This document shows, piece after piece, positions 1-11,416 of a stretch of 60,640 bases of DNA. A program made the translations under genes and the position numbers. The stretch's first letter is position 1. The number at the start of each line of letters is the position of its first letter. The DNA is taken from positions 1 to 60,640 of the forward strand of contig JBBHKE010001690.1 of NCBI GenBank assembly GCA_037447655.1. The letters are read 5' to 3'. Source of the stretch: Zygnema cylindricum (lineage: Eukaryota > Streptophyta > Zygnematophyceae > Zygnematales > Zygnemataceae). Below the pieces are notes generated by a model. That model was not told the DNA's origin, did not search any database, and saw nothing but the letters and a program-made list of their open reading frames with translations.

Positions 1-270
1 TATGAACAAGAACTTGGGTATATGCAAACAGGTCCTCAAGCTATTTGGTGTGACAACCAGGCAGCCATTACAAATGCCTCTAACCCCAGCCATCACTTTA
101 AGAGCAAACACATGGATATTAGACTTCACTTTGTCAGAGAAAAAGTACTTGCAAAAGTCATTAAATTGTGTTATTTACTGGACGAAAAAATGGTGGCTGA
201 CATGTTAACAAAAGCCTTTCCTGCTCCTAAGTTACAGTTTTGCAGAGAGGCTATTAGACTAAGTGAATAA
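1..270 (+). CDS. Ty1/copia Pol, RNase H C-terminal end (partial)
   Basis: This is the last ~90 codons of a copia Pol polyprotein, entering from the left window edge and ending at TAA 268-270. It carries the copia RNase H signature: a CDNQAAI block, then HFKSKHMDIRLHFVRE and MVADMLTK near the C-terminus. RNase H removes the RNA template during cDNA synthesis in the particle. No stop interrupts the visible part. It diverges clearly from the other copia Pols here (AFPAPKLQFC instead of PMPSPKLKYC), so it belongs to a separate family. A purine run (281-293) and an LTR follow directly, as expected for a 3' end. Confidence 0.85.
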   Translation, partial: YEQELGYMQTGPQAIWCDNQAAITNASNPSHHFKSKHMDIRLHFVREKVLAKVIKLCYLLDEKMVADMLTKAFPAPKLQFCREAIRLSE

Positions 271-293
271 CTGAGTCTAAAGATTTAGGGGAG

Positions 294-944
294 TGTTGAA
301 AATTGAAAATATTTAGATAGGGCTTTGAGAGGAGACTAAAATAACTTAAAATATTTTCCAAGTTATCTGATGCAGTACTTACCTTAATTGGTGTTATAGT
401 AGCAAAAGTATAAATAGAGTGTATTGTACTTTTACAAGAACACACGTCAGCAAGAGAAACGTATGCAGGTTTTATGGAGTGGCGAGGACATTCAGTTACA
501 CGCGTCACGCAGAAAACGATTAGATTCACCGGATTGGACCAACGGAATCTGAACCGGTTATTTCGAAAATATATGGTACAGTTCGACGTTATGATTGTTC
601 ATTACATTTGCGCCAACGGGCGCAATTCACTTGGGACCACAAGCGTGATTCACCTGGACCACAAGTGATGAAGCACTCAGGTGCTTTGTACTGCACTGCC
701 ACAATCGGTTGTACTCGGTTGTACTTTACCGACTATCGCTGACTAAGCACCTGGAACATTTTATGTACGGTTCGCTATCTGAGAATATTTGGAAAACATT
801 GTTTTGTAGTTAAGTGTAATAAAAATTAGTGTTTCATTAATTAGGTTTTTGAAATTATTAATTACGTTCAAACATTACTTTGTAGTTAAGTGTAATAAAA
901 ATTTGTGTTTCATTAATTAGGTTTTTAAAAATAATTATAACGTT
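294..944 (+). repeat. 3' LTR of the left-edge copia element (end uncertain)
   Basis: The repeat starts TGTTGAAAATT directly after the purine tract AGGGGAG, the usual polypurine-tract/LTR border. A TATA box, TATAAATAG, lies at 409-417. Two ~76-bp tandem copies (about 793-944) each contain an AATAAA-type poly(A) motif. No second LTR copy is in the window, so the right border is a guess. Confidence 0.55.
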
Positions 945-1445
945 TTGGAGGTACTCACAGTATAGTAAAGTACAGGCTGGATACTTTGTTGTAAGTCAGG
1001 ATATTCTTGTAGTACGGTTACCCGAATTAGTGTGACCAGTAGATACTCATTGTGAGTATATAGTTTAGGATTTAGCCAATTTTGTAGTATCCAGAATTGG
1101 GAAAATGTTTTACTAAGGGCAGTTTTTGGGAAACTTCCAGACATCATATCTTATGGTTTAATAAGTTTTTTGGGCTGCAATTTTGGGAATTGTGAGTTTA
1201 ATGTGTTTTGAATCTTTGCGAAAAAATTGAGGTATATTGGACTTTTGAGTCATATTTTGTGTTTAATCAAAGTTGACAATTGAATAGGTGTTTTGATAGC
1301 TTTTGCTGTTTTAATGTCTACTTCCACTACTACAACTTGTTCTCCTCCTACAACGGTGGTTGTAGAACAACAAGGAGAAGAGGGGAGGAGAGGGGAGGAG
1401 AGTGTTGGTGATGTTTTGAGACATCAAGGCCAAGACCTATAAAAG
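945..1445. other. No supported gene; possible LTR remainder or leader
   Basis: The stretch is AT-rich and has no database-like protein signal. A 43-codon ATG frame (about 1,316-1,444) is Ser/Thr-rich and then Glu/Arg-rich, with a simple-sequence look (GGGGAGGAGA repeats). It could be a gag start, but nothing confirms it. Confidence 0.4.
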
Positions 1446-1657
1446 TGTGCCCAACTCTCCACCCCCCACCCCTCTCCCCCTACCTCCCCTCTCTCTCCAC
1501 CCCCTCTCTCCCTCCCCCCCCAATGCGCAACAAAGACCAGGGTGGGGAGTGGGAGGAGGGGGAGAGGGGGAGGAGGAGGGGGTGGAAGGTAGGGGGAAAA
1601 GAGAGGAGGAGAGGGAGAGGATAGAAGGGAGTGGGGGGTGGGGAAGGTGGAGGGGAG
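1446..1657. repeat. Polypyrimidine arm facing a polypurine arm
   Basis: About 75 bp of almost pure C/T (1,447-1,521) is followed by a ~20-bp spacer and about 115 bp of almost pure G/A (1,540-1,657). The two arms are imperfectly complementary, so each strand could fold into a long hairpin; mirror symmetry would also permit triplex DNA. Proline- and arginine/glutamate-rich open frames in this interval are low-complexity artefacts. Confidence 0.8.
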
Positions 1658-2909
1658 TGTTTTCCATAGCCTATTTCATCCATGGATTACTCTCGCAAAC
1701 ACTACAAACTACCCCCAAAATAGTTGTGTTTCAGACAACACACATTACTCTACAATAAACAAAACCACCTCAAACTGCTTTAATATTCAGTATACCCTAT
1801 GCACTATAACCTCCCAAAGTTACAGCAAAATCCACAAAGTCATCCAAAAGATATGAGCTGCAGAGTTTCCCAAAAACATTTGACAGCTTACCAAACTAAC
1901 CAGGTAGACTCCTCAAAGAATACTACAGAAACAGCATATCAGATTGAAACTACACATACTTTCAGTTTCTATATCATAGAATATACCCACAAAGTTTCAC
2001 ATCAAAATAACAACCAGAGTGATCACACTAACAAGTCAAATTTGCAACAAAACAGTCTGCCATGACTTTGATTAACTTAGCTGTGATACTCAAAAAAATC
2101 TAAGTCCTACAAGTTATACTCAACGAGTTCACTACTGATTGTACGGAGGCATACGTGTCGTACGTTATCTACTATCTACCTAAACTAGTGTGAGAATACC
2201 CGAATAAATCAAGGTATGTCAAAATGAACAAATCTACACTAATAAACTAATTATCAAAAAGACAAACCTCTGTTCTACAGAATATTTACACCGACACCTC
2301 CGCAACATCCACATAGTAGGCTTCAACTTGCTTATTAACTTTAGATCTTCTTATGAATCTTCGTCCGCTGACTTGATTCATACCAATCGCAGTTGCATTG
2401 TCCCGTACCAGATCATATTCATATTATCCGCAATTGGGTCAGCTGCGTTGTGCGTATGGATCATATCCAAAATAACCGCAGCTGCGTTGTCTTGTCTACG
2501 TCACAGCTGCGCTGTACCAGCGGCGTATATTTCAACATTTCGTTCATTTCACATCGGATCGCTTCGCGATCCGTTGTCCATTTCTCAATGTTTATTCACG
2601 CCACTCACCGAGTCCCTTACGTCACTATATGGATCATATCCAAAATAAACGCAACTTCGTTGTCTTGTCTACGTCGCAGTTGCGTTGTACCGGCGGCGTA
2701 TATTTCAACATTTCGTCCATTTCACATCGGATCGCTTCGCGATCCGTTGTCCATTTCTCAATGTTTATTCACGCCACTCACCGAGTCCCTTACGTCACTT
2801 TAGCTTTATCTATACGTTCGCTCCCCCCAATACGTGAATCCATTCGAACCTCCACATTAAATTCCATTACCCACAAATTGTCGCAAGCGCACAAAATGTC
2901 GCGTACGCA
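1658..2909 (-). repeat. 3' LTR of the gag-only copia-like element
   Basis: On the plus strand it starts TGTTTTCCATAGCC, matching TGTTGTCCATAACC at 11,843, and stays alignable with the 5' LTR pieces to about 2,909. It holds an internal 173-bp tandem duplication (2,456-2,801) that the other LTR lacks, which explains its greater length. The inner edge is uncertain by a few bases. Confidence 0.7.
2456..2801. repeat. 173-bp tandem duplication inside the LTR
   Basis: Two copies start at 2,456 and 2,629, each beginning ATGGATCATATCCAAAATAA. Only a single copy exists in the sister LTR (around 21,003-21,180), so the duplication happened after the element inserted. Confidence 0.85.
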
Positions 2910-3587
2910 CGAAACAAACTTTTCAAAACAACACTCCCGCGAAATTTTAGTTTCGTGCACCCGGAATGCAATATGCAACGTGTACTGCTATGCTGCGCCA
3001 GTTTGACATCGCAGCCCAGTTTGAATACAATATGCACCGTGTACTGCTATGCTGCCATGCTGCACTAGTTTGACATTGCAGCCTTAGCAGCTGCTCCATT
3101 CTACTCTCAACTTCCCTTCACAGCCTCATCTATTGAGCACTAAAGCTTTCAAATTCAAAACTCCCTTAAAACTTTAGACTTAGTACTCCACTCTGTGTAG
3201 ATCTTTCTACTCTAATGGAGGTACATACAAATGCAAGGACGTAAACAATATTTAGAGATCAAAGATTTTCTTTCACAACCTCCACTACTCAACATTCAAA
3301 AACTTAAAACAACACATCACCACTATATCTGCTGATGTCACTAGTGGTCTTACTACCTCCTGCCATCCCAGCATTTACCTTTTTCAAAATTGCCCTCTTT
3401 CAAAATTCGTCTTGTAACTGCTTCCCCTATCCCATAAACGCCAAATTGTCCTTTCACTAATAATATGACACCCCATCCAGTAACTCCGAATTTCCACCTG
3501 TATTTGACAGTTAGCCTTGTTATCAAATTTGTCGAAAAGCTATCTCCTACACACTTTTATCAAACAATCGCTGCACCTTCTCCCATA
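2910..3587. other. Untranslated 3' internal region of the gag-only element
   Basis: There is no convincing coding frame. Minus-strand composition is purine-rich toward the LTR. By position this is the 3' untranslated part of the gag-only element, so its polypurine tract should lie near 2,910, but I cannot pick it out with certainty. Confidence 0.4.
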
Positions 3588-4094
3588 TTAATACTTCCAC
3601 GCCTTTCGCTTCCTTTGATATATGTTACTTAAGTTAGTGCACCTAATTCTCTTAAAGGTTCTTGAAAAGTCGCTCACGTCTCTCCATTTTCCCGTCACAC
3701 ATCCTCTCAACGTTGTTGGTTGTGTTCTTTGGTGTGATCGATTTTGTAACATGTTTCTTCTCCAACTCTTTTTCCGCAATCTGTATTTTTTTCTTGTTTT
3801 CTTATGACTTCCTGTTCTGTTCATAGACTTTGTAGTTTTTCCATGGTTTGCCTTCCCATTACCTCTAAAAAGTGTGGTTTTTCTCACTAATTTTTGGTCT
3901 TTTTCCATAGATCTGCCACTTCCCTTAAGTGTATGGTCTTTCCTCTTCCTAGTATTCTTTCTTATTTTCCATATTCCTCCAAATTTTTTACCTTTCTCGC
4001 TCTTATTAACCTCCTTCCTTAGCCTCATTTTCTTAACAATTTCTACCGATTTTTCGTTGAGTTTAATAATTTTTAAATCAATAGTATTTTCCAC
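3588..4094 (-). CDS. Very basic hypothetical protein, possible gag tail
   Basis: This is a 168-codon open frame, extremely rich in Lys and Arg, with no recognisable domain. It sits just downstream of the gag zinc knuckle of the gag-only element but in a different frame. It may be a frameshifted continuation of a basic, nucleic-acid-binding tail. The strand is A/G-rich, which alone would produce Lys/Arg/Glu-rich open frames, so a chance ORF is a real alternative. Confidence 0.25.
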   Translation of the reverse strand: MENTIDLKIIKLNEKSVEIVKKMRLRKEVNKSEKGKKFGGIWKIRKNTRKRKDHTLKGSGRSMEKDQKLVRKTTLFRGNGKANHGKTTKSMNRTGSHKKTRKKYRLRKKSWRRNMLQNRSHQRTQPTTLRGCVTGKWRDVSDFSRTFKRIRCTNLSNIYQRKRKAWKY

Positions 4095-4309
4095 TTCTTA
4101 TGTTAATTCCCCATTTTGTGTGAATTAACTATTTTTTATCTCATCATCTTCTCTTATCCTTTCTCTAAGTAATGTTTTCAGTTCAATGTTCTCTATATCT
4201 AAAGAATATTCTTCAGCCAATTTTAAGTTTACTCTTTTGGCTCCCTTTACTTCAAGAATCTCTTCTCCTTGTAAGTCATTCTCACACACCAATTTATCAC
4301 GAGAAGGAG

Positions 4310-4961
4310 TTACACAAGCCGAGTTTTTTCACTCTCTTCTTTCTCCTCACTATCTTCTGTGACAATAATTTTTCCATTCTTTTCCACTTCTATGTGCCCT
4401 TCACTTCCTTCAACTTTTCTTATTTTAGTTACCTCTTCCTTTTGTGAGTTTGTGTCACTCACCAATCTGTCATAGGAAACATTGACAGCAACCGAATCCT
4501 TTTCTGTCACCTCTTTCTCCTCGTTCCGAACAACATAGAAGGCCGGTAAGTAAATAAATTCGTCAACACAAGGTGTATGCCTTTTGTCATCGGTCGAGTC
4601 TTGTCTCTCACGCACTAAAGCACTTAATTCACTTCTTCTTAAGGGTCGAACTAGGTTGTTGTCCAATCCATCTTTGAAGGTCCTTCTAACAGATGCACTT
4701 ATATACAATGGACATACCCTGAAGGTATGTCCTACATCATTACAATAAAAACAATTCTTAGGTTAAACACCGAACACACTATTACTTTTAATTTACTGAA
4801 ACTAAGACTTAGATTTCATTATATTCCTCTCAGTTGATAAGACTTTTCTATTAGCCTCTTCATCTAGAATAACTCGTCTAGCTACAGTTAAGTTCCAATC
4901 CTTTTTATCGATTAAAGTCAATCGATCTAATGCACTTTCATATTCTTTAGGTAGGCTTCTC
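4310..4961 (-). pseudogene. Copia-like gag, C-terminal half with CCHC zinc knuckle
   Basis: This continues the gag begun at 11,868 on the minus strand; the two halves are separated only by the copia inserted at 4,967-11,416. From the insertion point inward it reads RSLPKEYESALDRLT, a typical UBN2-type gag motif. A knuckle follows, CFYCNDVGHTFRVC (C-x2-C-x4-H-x4-C, near 4,715-4,760), then an acidic/basic tail ending near 4,310. Stops lie between the gag core and the knuckle. Gag would form the particle and the knuckle would bind RNA. No pol follows. Confidence 0.75.
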
Positions 4962-4966
4962 ATTAA
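4962..4966. repeat. Target site duplication ATTAA (left) of copia-1
   Basis: ATTAA stands directly before the TG of the 5' LTR and is repeated at 11,417-11,421 directly after the CA of the 3' LTR. This proves a normal integrase-mediated insertion. Confidence 0.95.
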
Positions 4967-6021
4967 TGTAGAAATTAATGGTCTTTTAAAGTATTTTCTA
5001 GGTCTGAATAGAAATAAGAAAGAAGCCGAGGCAGTCTACCTCTAACTTCTCTCTCGAACTCTCAAACTTGTCGCAGTCATGAGAAATTGGAGAGGGAGCT
5101 AGAGCCATGGCTACCTAGGCTATCTAGAGGTTTACGGGAAAATATATTTTAGTTAGGGGTTTAATTTACTAAATTATATTTGCCGGCCACAGGATTTGAT
5201 CCTGGTACCTACCGGCCGGCAGACAGCCGGTAGACGTTAGCTTTAGCCGTTAAGTCTAGAAGTAGTGTTACGTATTATAGGGTTTGATAATTATTTAAAC
5301 ATTTAAACGTAGGATAGTTCATTTAACTGTAACTGTTTACGAGAAACATATATCCAGTAAATGTAAAAGTACGGATTCCAGTACAGATACGAAACCAATA
5401 CCGCGCATGTATTTCTTTAGTGAAACGAATACCACGCATGTATATATTACGGCTACGATTAAATGTGAATTTAATCGGAAGGCCGGAATTAACGTCGAGA
5501 TCGCGGAAGAGGATTTCGGCGGTTTGTGGTCATTGCCACATCGGATGACACGTGGTGGAGTGACATTGGATCGCGGCATCTCCGAAGATTAAGGGAGCGA
5601 ATCCGGACATACCACGTTTCGACATTTAGGCCATGTTGTACAGTGTCCGTACTTAAAGTACACCGACACCTGTACTTTTGTGTACGAAACTGAAATCTGA
5701 TTGGCTTCGTACATCAGTAGATAAAGTCTGTGAGAGAGATAGGACTTAGAAAAATTAGAAGATAGGACCCTCTCTCCCAGAGAGCTTCTGTACAAAAGGT
5801 CAACTTTGACCCTCTATAACTTACTGCTCGGGGGAGCAAATTCAGAGATTCTTCTTGCTATCGACTCAAGGGAGTCTTGCCTTCACAAACGTGAAGTTGG
5901 TCAAAGTTATTTTTTGCCAGGGTGGCAGTTATTTTTGCCGAAACACAAAGGGGTCAGGGTTATCCTAGAGGCTTCTTAGAAGCTGTCCACTCTAAGGACT
6001 TATGGAGGTCTCAGAGTTTCA
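4967..6021 (+). repeat. 5' LTR of copia-1
   Basis: It starts TGTAGAAATTAATGG and ends GTCTCAGAGTTTCA, giving the usual TG...CA ends. It aligns with 10,372-11,416 almost throughout. The last 20 bp already contain the gag ATG (6,002). A tRNA-like block on the minus strand lies around 5,174-5,262. The same LTR family recurs in reverse at 28,470-29,515. Confidence 0.93.
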
Positions 6022-9000
6022 GGTTATTGGCCCACCCTCTAGGGTACCAATCTTTAATGGAACTGGATTCATATACTGGGAAAGTATGATGATAGGAGCT
6101 CTATGCGAAAAAAGGTTTTGGGGGATAGTGAGTGGACGGTTGGGGCGTCCATCAAGTCTTGGAATTCCTCCAGGATTTGGAGGAAGCAGATTCACCAGAA
6201 AAGAGGATCCACCTTCAACGGAGGAAACAAAAGAAGGAGAGGTGGTGTACAAAGGAAAGGAGAAGGAGGCGACCACACCAATAGCAACTGATCGGCATTC
6301 ATGTCACCTATTCCGAGGAACGAGGAGAATGATACTGAAACCTGGGACTTCAAAAATATGGCGGCAAAGCACTTCATCCTACGCCATCTCACTCAAGGAC
6401 TTGCATGTCCTCATTTGCAGGTAGAAACGACATCTGATCTTTGGATGGCTCTCATAGAGATGTACCGAAGTGGTACGATTCAGCAACAACATTTGGCTGA
6501 TCAGAAAGTTAACGAGTATATATACAAAGGGGGGAAGATGTTGGATTTTTGCAATGAGCTTGCTACACTCTTCATGGAGCTAGAGAGTGCGGGAAAAGAT
6601 TTTAGTGAAAAAGAAAAGGTTAACTGTTTACTGATGAAGTTACCCGATGAGTTCGAGAACATAGTCAACCGTGTGCAGGACTTGCCAGACTCAAGGTGGA
6701 TATGGAACTCAGTGGTAGGGATGATTCTCGTTCGGGAGAATAAGATTGAGGTCCGAAGAGGAGGAAAGAGTGGCCAAGCCTTGGCAACTGCGACCGATTG
6801 GAGGAACAAGGATTCCCGGAAATCGGTCGGAAACTATGGGGGGAGGGAGCAGAAAAATCAGACCGACGAGTTCGGACCAAGGGCTCCCAAAGGTTTATGT
6901 CATTTTTGTAAGAAACCGGGGCACTATATGGCAGAGTGCACTAAGCTAACCGAGCTTCGGTTAAAGGAGGGGCAGACCGGTGGTACCCCGAGAGGAAAGA
7001 AAAAGGCCCTTGTGACACAGGTACATGAGGCGGAATCCGAGGACGAGGACGATGAGCTCCTTTTAGATGAGGAGTTGGAGGCGAAAAACAAGGTCGAAAT
7101 ACCACGAAGGCAAAAATGTGCTTACGGTGGATTGAAATGTGAAGCAGGCTGGATTGTAGATTTAGGTGCCTCCATGCACATGTGTAAAGATAGGCACCTG
7201 TTCACTAAGATAAGAAATATTCCCACCGTAGAGATAGAGTACGGGGATGGGAGGATAGTCACCACTACTCTTGTAGGATCGGTAGATTTAAAGTGTTAGT
7301 AGAAGGAAAGACATCCATAGTAACATTCTCCGATGTATTGTTTATTCCAGAGCTGAACAAAAACCTCATCTCTACATACATATTAGATGATAAGGGTTTT
7401 TTTACTAACACTAGGGAAGGAGTCTTTACTGCTAGTTTTGAGGAGGATGTCTATTTCATTGCTGAGAAAGGTAGCCATGGGATGTTAGGCTGGTTTTAAG
7501 TAATGAAAAGAAGAAACTTTATTATGTTGGTGTTCATGATATTATGATGTGGCATAAGAGGCTTGGGCATGTGAATCCAGACAAGTTAAGAGAGATGAAA
7601 AAGATGGGAGTGGTGGAAGGGATTCAGTTCAGTGAGAATGATAATATAAGTGATTGTAGTGGATGTGCTCAAGGTAAAACACACAAATTACCCTTTCCTA
7701 AAACAGCCGCCTATAAGGGAGAAAAAATTCTAAATCTAGTACACACAGATATTTGGGGACTGACTAAAGTGCCCTCACCGGAGGGGAAGAGATTTATGAT
7801 GACTATCACTGATGATTGGTCTCGGTATTCCTGAGTGTATTTTTTGAAAAACAAGTCCGAAGCTCAAGATTGTTTTAGACAATATAAAGCATGGAGCGAA
7901 AAACTCCATGAAACTCCAATCAAGAGAATAAGGAGTGACAATGGTGGAGAGTAAACTTCTAACCAGTTTGAGGATTTTCTGAGGGAAGATGGGGTCCAAC
8001 ACCAAAAGATAGTTCCAGAAAACCCGGAACAGAATGGGGTAGCTGAAAGGTTAAATAGAACACTAAGTGATAGTGCTAGAAGTATGTTGTCAGATAAGAA
8101 GATAGGAAAAAGGTTTTGGGCAGAAGCAATAAACTGTGCTAATTACCTCAAAAATAGAGTTCTTACTTTAGCTATAAAAGATCAAACACCTTATGAGAGA
8201 TGGACAGGCCGGAAACCAAACTTATCTCATTTAAAGGTTATCGGCAGTCAAGTATTCAGTCTAGATACAGATCGGTCTAATTGGAAGCTAGATCCTAAAG
8301 GAAAACCGGGATACTTATAAAGATATGATGAGGATGTTAAAGGATATAGATTTTATGATCTAAAAAGAGAAGATATAATCTTAGTAAAGCATCTAGTAGT
8401 TATGGATGAAGGAAAGTCTGTGGATCCCTTCAAATATACAAAGTCAGAAAAAAATCAGATTTGAGGCAGAAAATTCCGATGACTTTGAGCTCCCTAACTA
8501 TCCGGGTTTTAGAGAAGATGACATTCTTGCATATACAAATCAGACCGAAAAGGACTCGGCTGTGGAAACTCCAGTGACAACTCTACCCGAAGCGGAAGAC
8601 GTGGTGGAAATTGATTTGGAATCAAGGGATAGGGGAGAAGCCGAGTTTGTTCGAAAGAATCCACGAGAACCATCTATTCCGGCCTCAGATTTTGAGGGGG
8701 GAAGGAGAAGTAGCAAAAGAATACAAGAAAAACAGGTTAATAACAAGGTAACTAAACTATCTCATCAAGATGAACCTCAAACTTATGGAGAGGCGATGAC
8801 TTGTCCAGAAAGAAACCGGTGGAAGACAGCCATCAATGAGGAGATGGCCTCAATTATGGCAGCCGATACTTGGGAGCTGGTGGATTGTCCACCTAAACGA
8901 AAACCAATCGGTTGTAAGTAGGTTTTCAAATTAAAACTGAACCCATATAACACAATCGAGAGCTACAAGGCCCGATTAGTGGCAAAGGGATTTACACAAA

Positions 9001-10358
9001 AAGAGGGAATTGACTACGAGGAAACCTTTGCCCCGGTGGTCAGATTTCCCTCTGTCCGCATACTTCTCAGCTTGGCAGCAGCGGAAGACATAGAAGTGCA
9101 CCAGATGGACATCAAGACAACCTTTTTGCATGGAGAATTGGAAGAGGAGATCTTCATGCGACAACCCGAAGGGTTTGGGTAGGAAGGAGAGGAGAGTAAG
9201 GTATGCCAGCTTATTAAATCTCTTTATGGTTTGAAACAGGCGCCTCAACAGTGGAATAAGAAAATTGATGAGTTTCTTACCGGTCTGGGATAAATCCGGA
9301 TCAGCTCAGATCACTCAATCTATGTTTTCGAAGATGAGGAAGGTTTTATATTTATTGCAATTTATGTTGATGATTTGCTTGTCTTAAGTAAATCAATGGA
9401 AAAAATTAATAAACTGAAAACCGATCTTAAGGGGAGATTTGAAATGAAGGATATGGGGGAAGCAAAATATATTTTGGGAATTCAAGTAGAGAGAGACCGA
9501 AAAAGAAAAATTATAAGATTGACTCAAAATGAAGCAATAGGAAACATGCTTGAAAAATTTCAAATGGATAAAGCCAATAGATGTACAAATCCAATGGAGT
9601 TGAAGAAGGGAAGTGAGGGGAGTGAGCGAAAAGGAGTCATAGTCTTAGACAAGGAATTATCTCTTGAAGAACAGAAGTTCATGCAGACTTTTCCTTACAG
9701 GCAAGTAGTGAGAAGTCTAATCTATTTTATGAATTGTACCCGGCCGGATTTAGCTGCAGCTGTAGGAGTGCTGAGTAGAAGTCTGAATGCTCCCACTAAG
9801 AGGGATTGGGAGGCAGCTAAGAGAGTCCTTAGATATTTGATAGGAACTTGGGATGTATGGTTGCATTTGGGTGGGGAGAATACTGACATCACTACTTGGA
9901 GTGATGCCAGTTATGGTGATGCTCCGATGAGGAGATGCACTTCTGGATATGTATTATATGTGGGTGATGGGGCTTGCTGTTGGAGTAGCAAACAGCAAAA
10001 GGTTATTGCTCAGTCCACCATGGAGGCTGAGTATATGGCCTCTTGCTCTGCTGTAAAAGAATTGATGTGGGTCAAGTCTTTGCTTAGTGAGCTTCGTCAC
10101 CTTAAGAGTGGTGTGTAGGGAAGTTTTTGTGATAATCAGGTAGCAATCGCTATTTCTGCCAATCCTAAACATTATTTTAAAGCTAAACACATGGACATTA
10201 GACTCAGCTTTGTTAGAGAGAAAGTAGAAAACAAAATAATCAGTTTAGAGTACCGACCAGATAGTGAGATGGTAGCAGATATGATGACCAAACCTGTGCC
10301 TTCCCCTAAGCTAATTTTCTGCAGGGAAAAGTGTGGTCTGAAATTAAAGATTGACTAG
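6002..10358 (+). pseudogene. Copia-1 gag-pol polyprotein, decayed
   Basis: It starts at ATG 6,002 inside the LTR. Order: UBN2-type gag (to ~6,870); zinc knuckle CHFCKKPGHYMAEC (~6,897-6,940); protease with DLGAS in place of D-S/T-GAS (~7,160); integrase with a WHKRLGH...CSGC zinc site (~7,550-7,670) and the D..D..E triad in VHTDIWG, RSDNGGE and NGVAERLN; RT with YVDD (~9,364); RNase H with DASYGDAPMRRC and STMEAEYMA; stop 10,356. The frame shifts near 6,290, 7,290, 7,500 and 8,330-8,400. In-frame stops include one after DDWSRYS, one after SDNGGE and one at a Trp position after KPIGCK. Ancestral codons at stops vary, so this is ordinary decay. Confidence 0.93.
6022..6036 (+). promoter_or_regulatory. 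Primer-binding site complementary to the initiator tRNA-Met anticodon arm
   Basis: The 15 bases GGTTATTGGCCCACC abut the LTR end CA. With one mismatch they equal GGTTATGGGCCCACC, the reverse complement of the anticodon stem-loop of plant initiator tRNA-Met (from memory). The same site abuts the LTR at 27,080, 49,660 and, reversed, 11,828. Priming would therefore use an internal tRNA region (a half-tRNA primer), as in Drosophila copia, not the tRNA 3' end. Confidence 0.75.
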
Positions 10359-10371
10359 AAAATAAGGGGAG
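10358..10371 (+). promoter_or_regulatory. Polypurine tract of copia-1
   Basis: The run GAAAATAAGGGGAG lies directly before the TG of the 3' LTR and overlaps the end of the pol stop codon. It is the primer for plus-strand DNA synthesis. The same tract occurs before the LTRs at 26,077 and (reversed) 29,515. Confidence 0.85.
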
Positions 10372-11416
10372 TGTAGAAATTAATGGTCTTTTAAAGTATT
10401 TTCTAGGTCAGAATAGAAATAAGAAAGAAGGCGAGGCAGTCTACCTCTAACTTCTCTCTCCAACTCTCAAACTTGTCGCAGTCATTGAGAAATTGGAGAG
10501 GGAGCTATAGCCATGGCTACCTAGGCTATCTAGAGGTTTACGGGAAAATATATTTTAGTTAGGGGTTTAATTTACTAAAAGATATTTGCCGGCCACAGGA
10601 TTTAATCCTGGTACCTATCTGCCGGTAGACGTTAGCCTTAGCCGTTAAGTCTAGAAGTAGTGTTACGTATTTTACAGTTTGATAATTATTTAAACATTTA
10701 AACGTAGGATAGTTCATTTAACTGTAACTGTTTACGGGATACATATATCCAGTAAATGTAAAAGTACAGATTCCAATACGGATACGAAACCAATACCGCG
10801 CATTTAATTCTTTAGTGAAACGAATACCCCGCATGTATTTATTACGGCTACGATTAAATGTGAATTTAATCGGACGGCCGGAATTAACGCCGAGATTGTA
10901 GAAGAGGATTTCGCCAGTTTGTGGTCATCGCCACATCGGATGACACGTGGCGGAATGACATTGGATCGCGGCATCTCTGAAGATTAAGGGAGCGAATCCG
11001 GACATACCACGTGTCGACATTTAGGCCATGTTGTACAGTGTCCATACAGAAAGTACACCGGCAGCTGTACTTTTGTGTACGAAACTGAAATCTGATTGGC
11101 TCCGTACATCAGTAGATAGAGTCTGTGAGAGAGATAGGACTTAGAAAAATTAGAAGATAGGACCCTCTCTCCCAGAGAGCTTCTGTACAAAAGGTCAACT
11201 TTGACCCTCCATAACTTACTGCTCAAGGGAGCAAATTCAGAGATTCTTTTTGCTATCGACTCCGGGGATTCTTGCCTTCACAAGGGTGAAGTTGGTCAAA
11301 GTTATTTTTTGCCAGGGTGGCAGTTATTTTTGCTAAAACACAAATGGATCAGGGTTATCCTAGAGGCTTCTTGGAAGCTGTCCACTCTGAGGACTTATGG
11401 AGGTCTCAGAGTTTCA
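10372..11416 (+). repeat. 3' LTR of copia-1
   Basis: It starts TGTAGAAATTAATGG and ends AGAGTTTCA, followed by the duplicated ATTAA. It differs from the 5' LTR by scattered substitutions and a short deletion near 10,620 where the 5' copy has an extra CCGGCCGGCAGACAG block. That level of divergence indicates an old insertion. Confidence 0.93.

Larger units (their letters stand above)
4967..11416 (+). mobile_element. Complete Ty1/copia retrotransposon (copia-1)
   Basis: This element is 6.45 kb with LTRs 4,967-6,021 and 10,372-11,416, a primer-binding site at 6,022-6,036, a gag-pol region at 6,002-10,358 and a polypurine tract at 10,358-10,371. A perfect 5-bp target duplication flanks it. The order gag-protease-integrase-RT-RNase H is diagnostic of copia. 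It inserted into the gag of the older minus-strand element, between the codons for ALLLI and RSLPKEY. Several stops and at least three frameshifts disable it. Confidence 0.95.

Noticed and set aside
1437-1683. Proline-rich and Arg/Glu-rich open frames on both strands
   Set aside because: They are translations of a homopyrimidine/homopurine tract with no codon-level signal.
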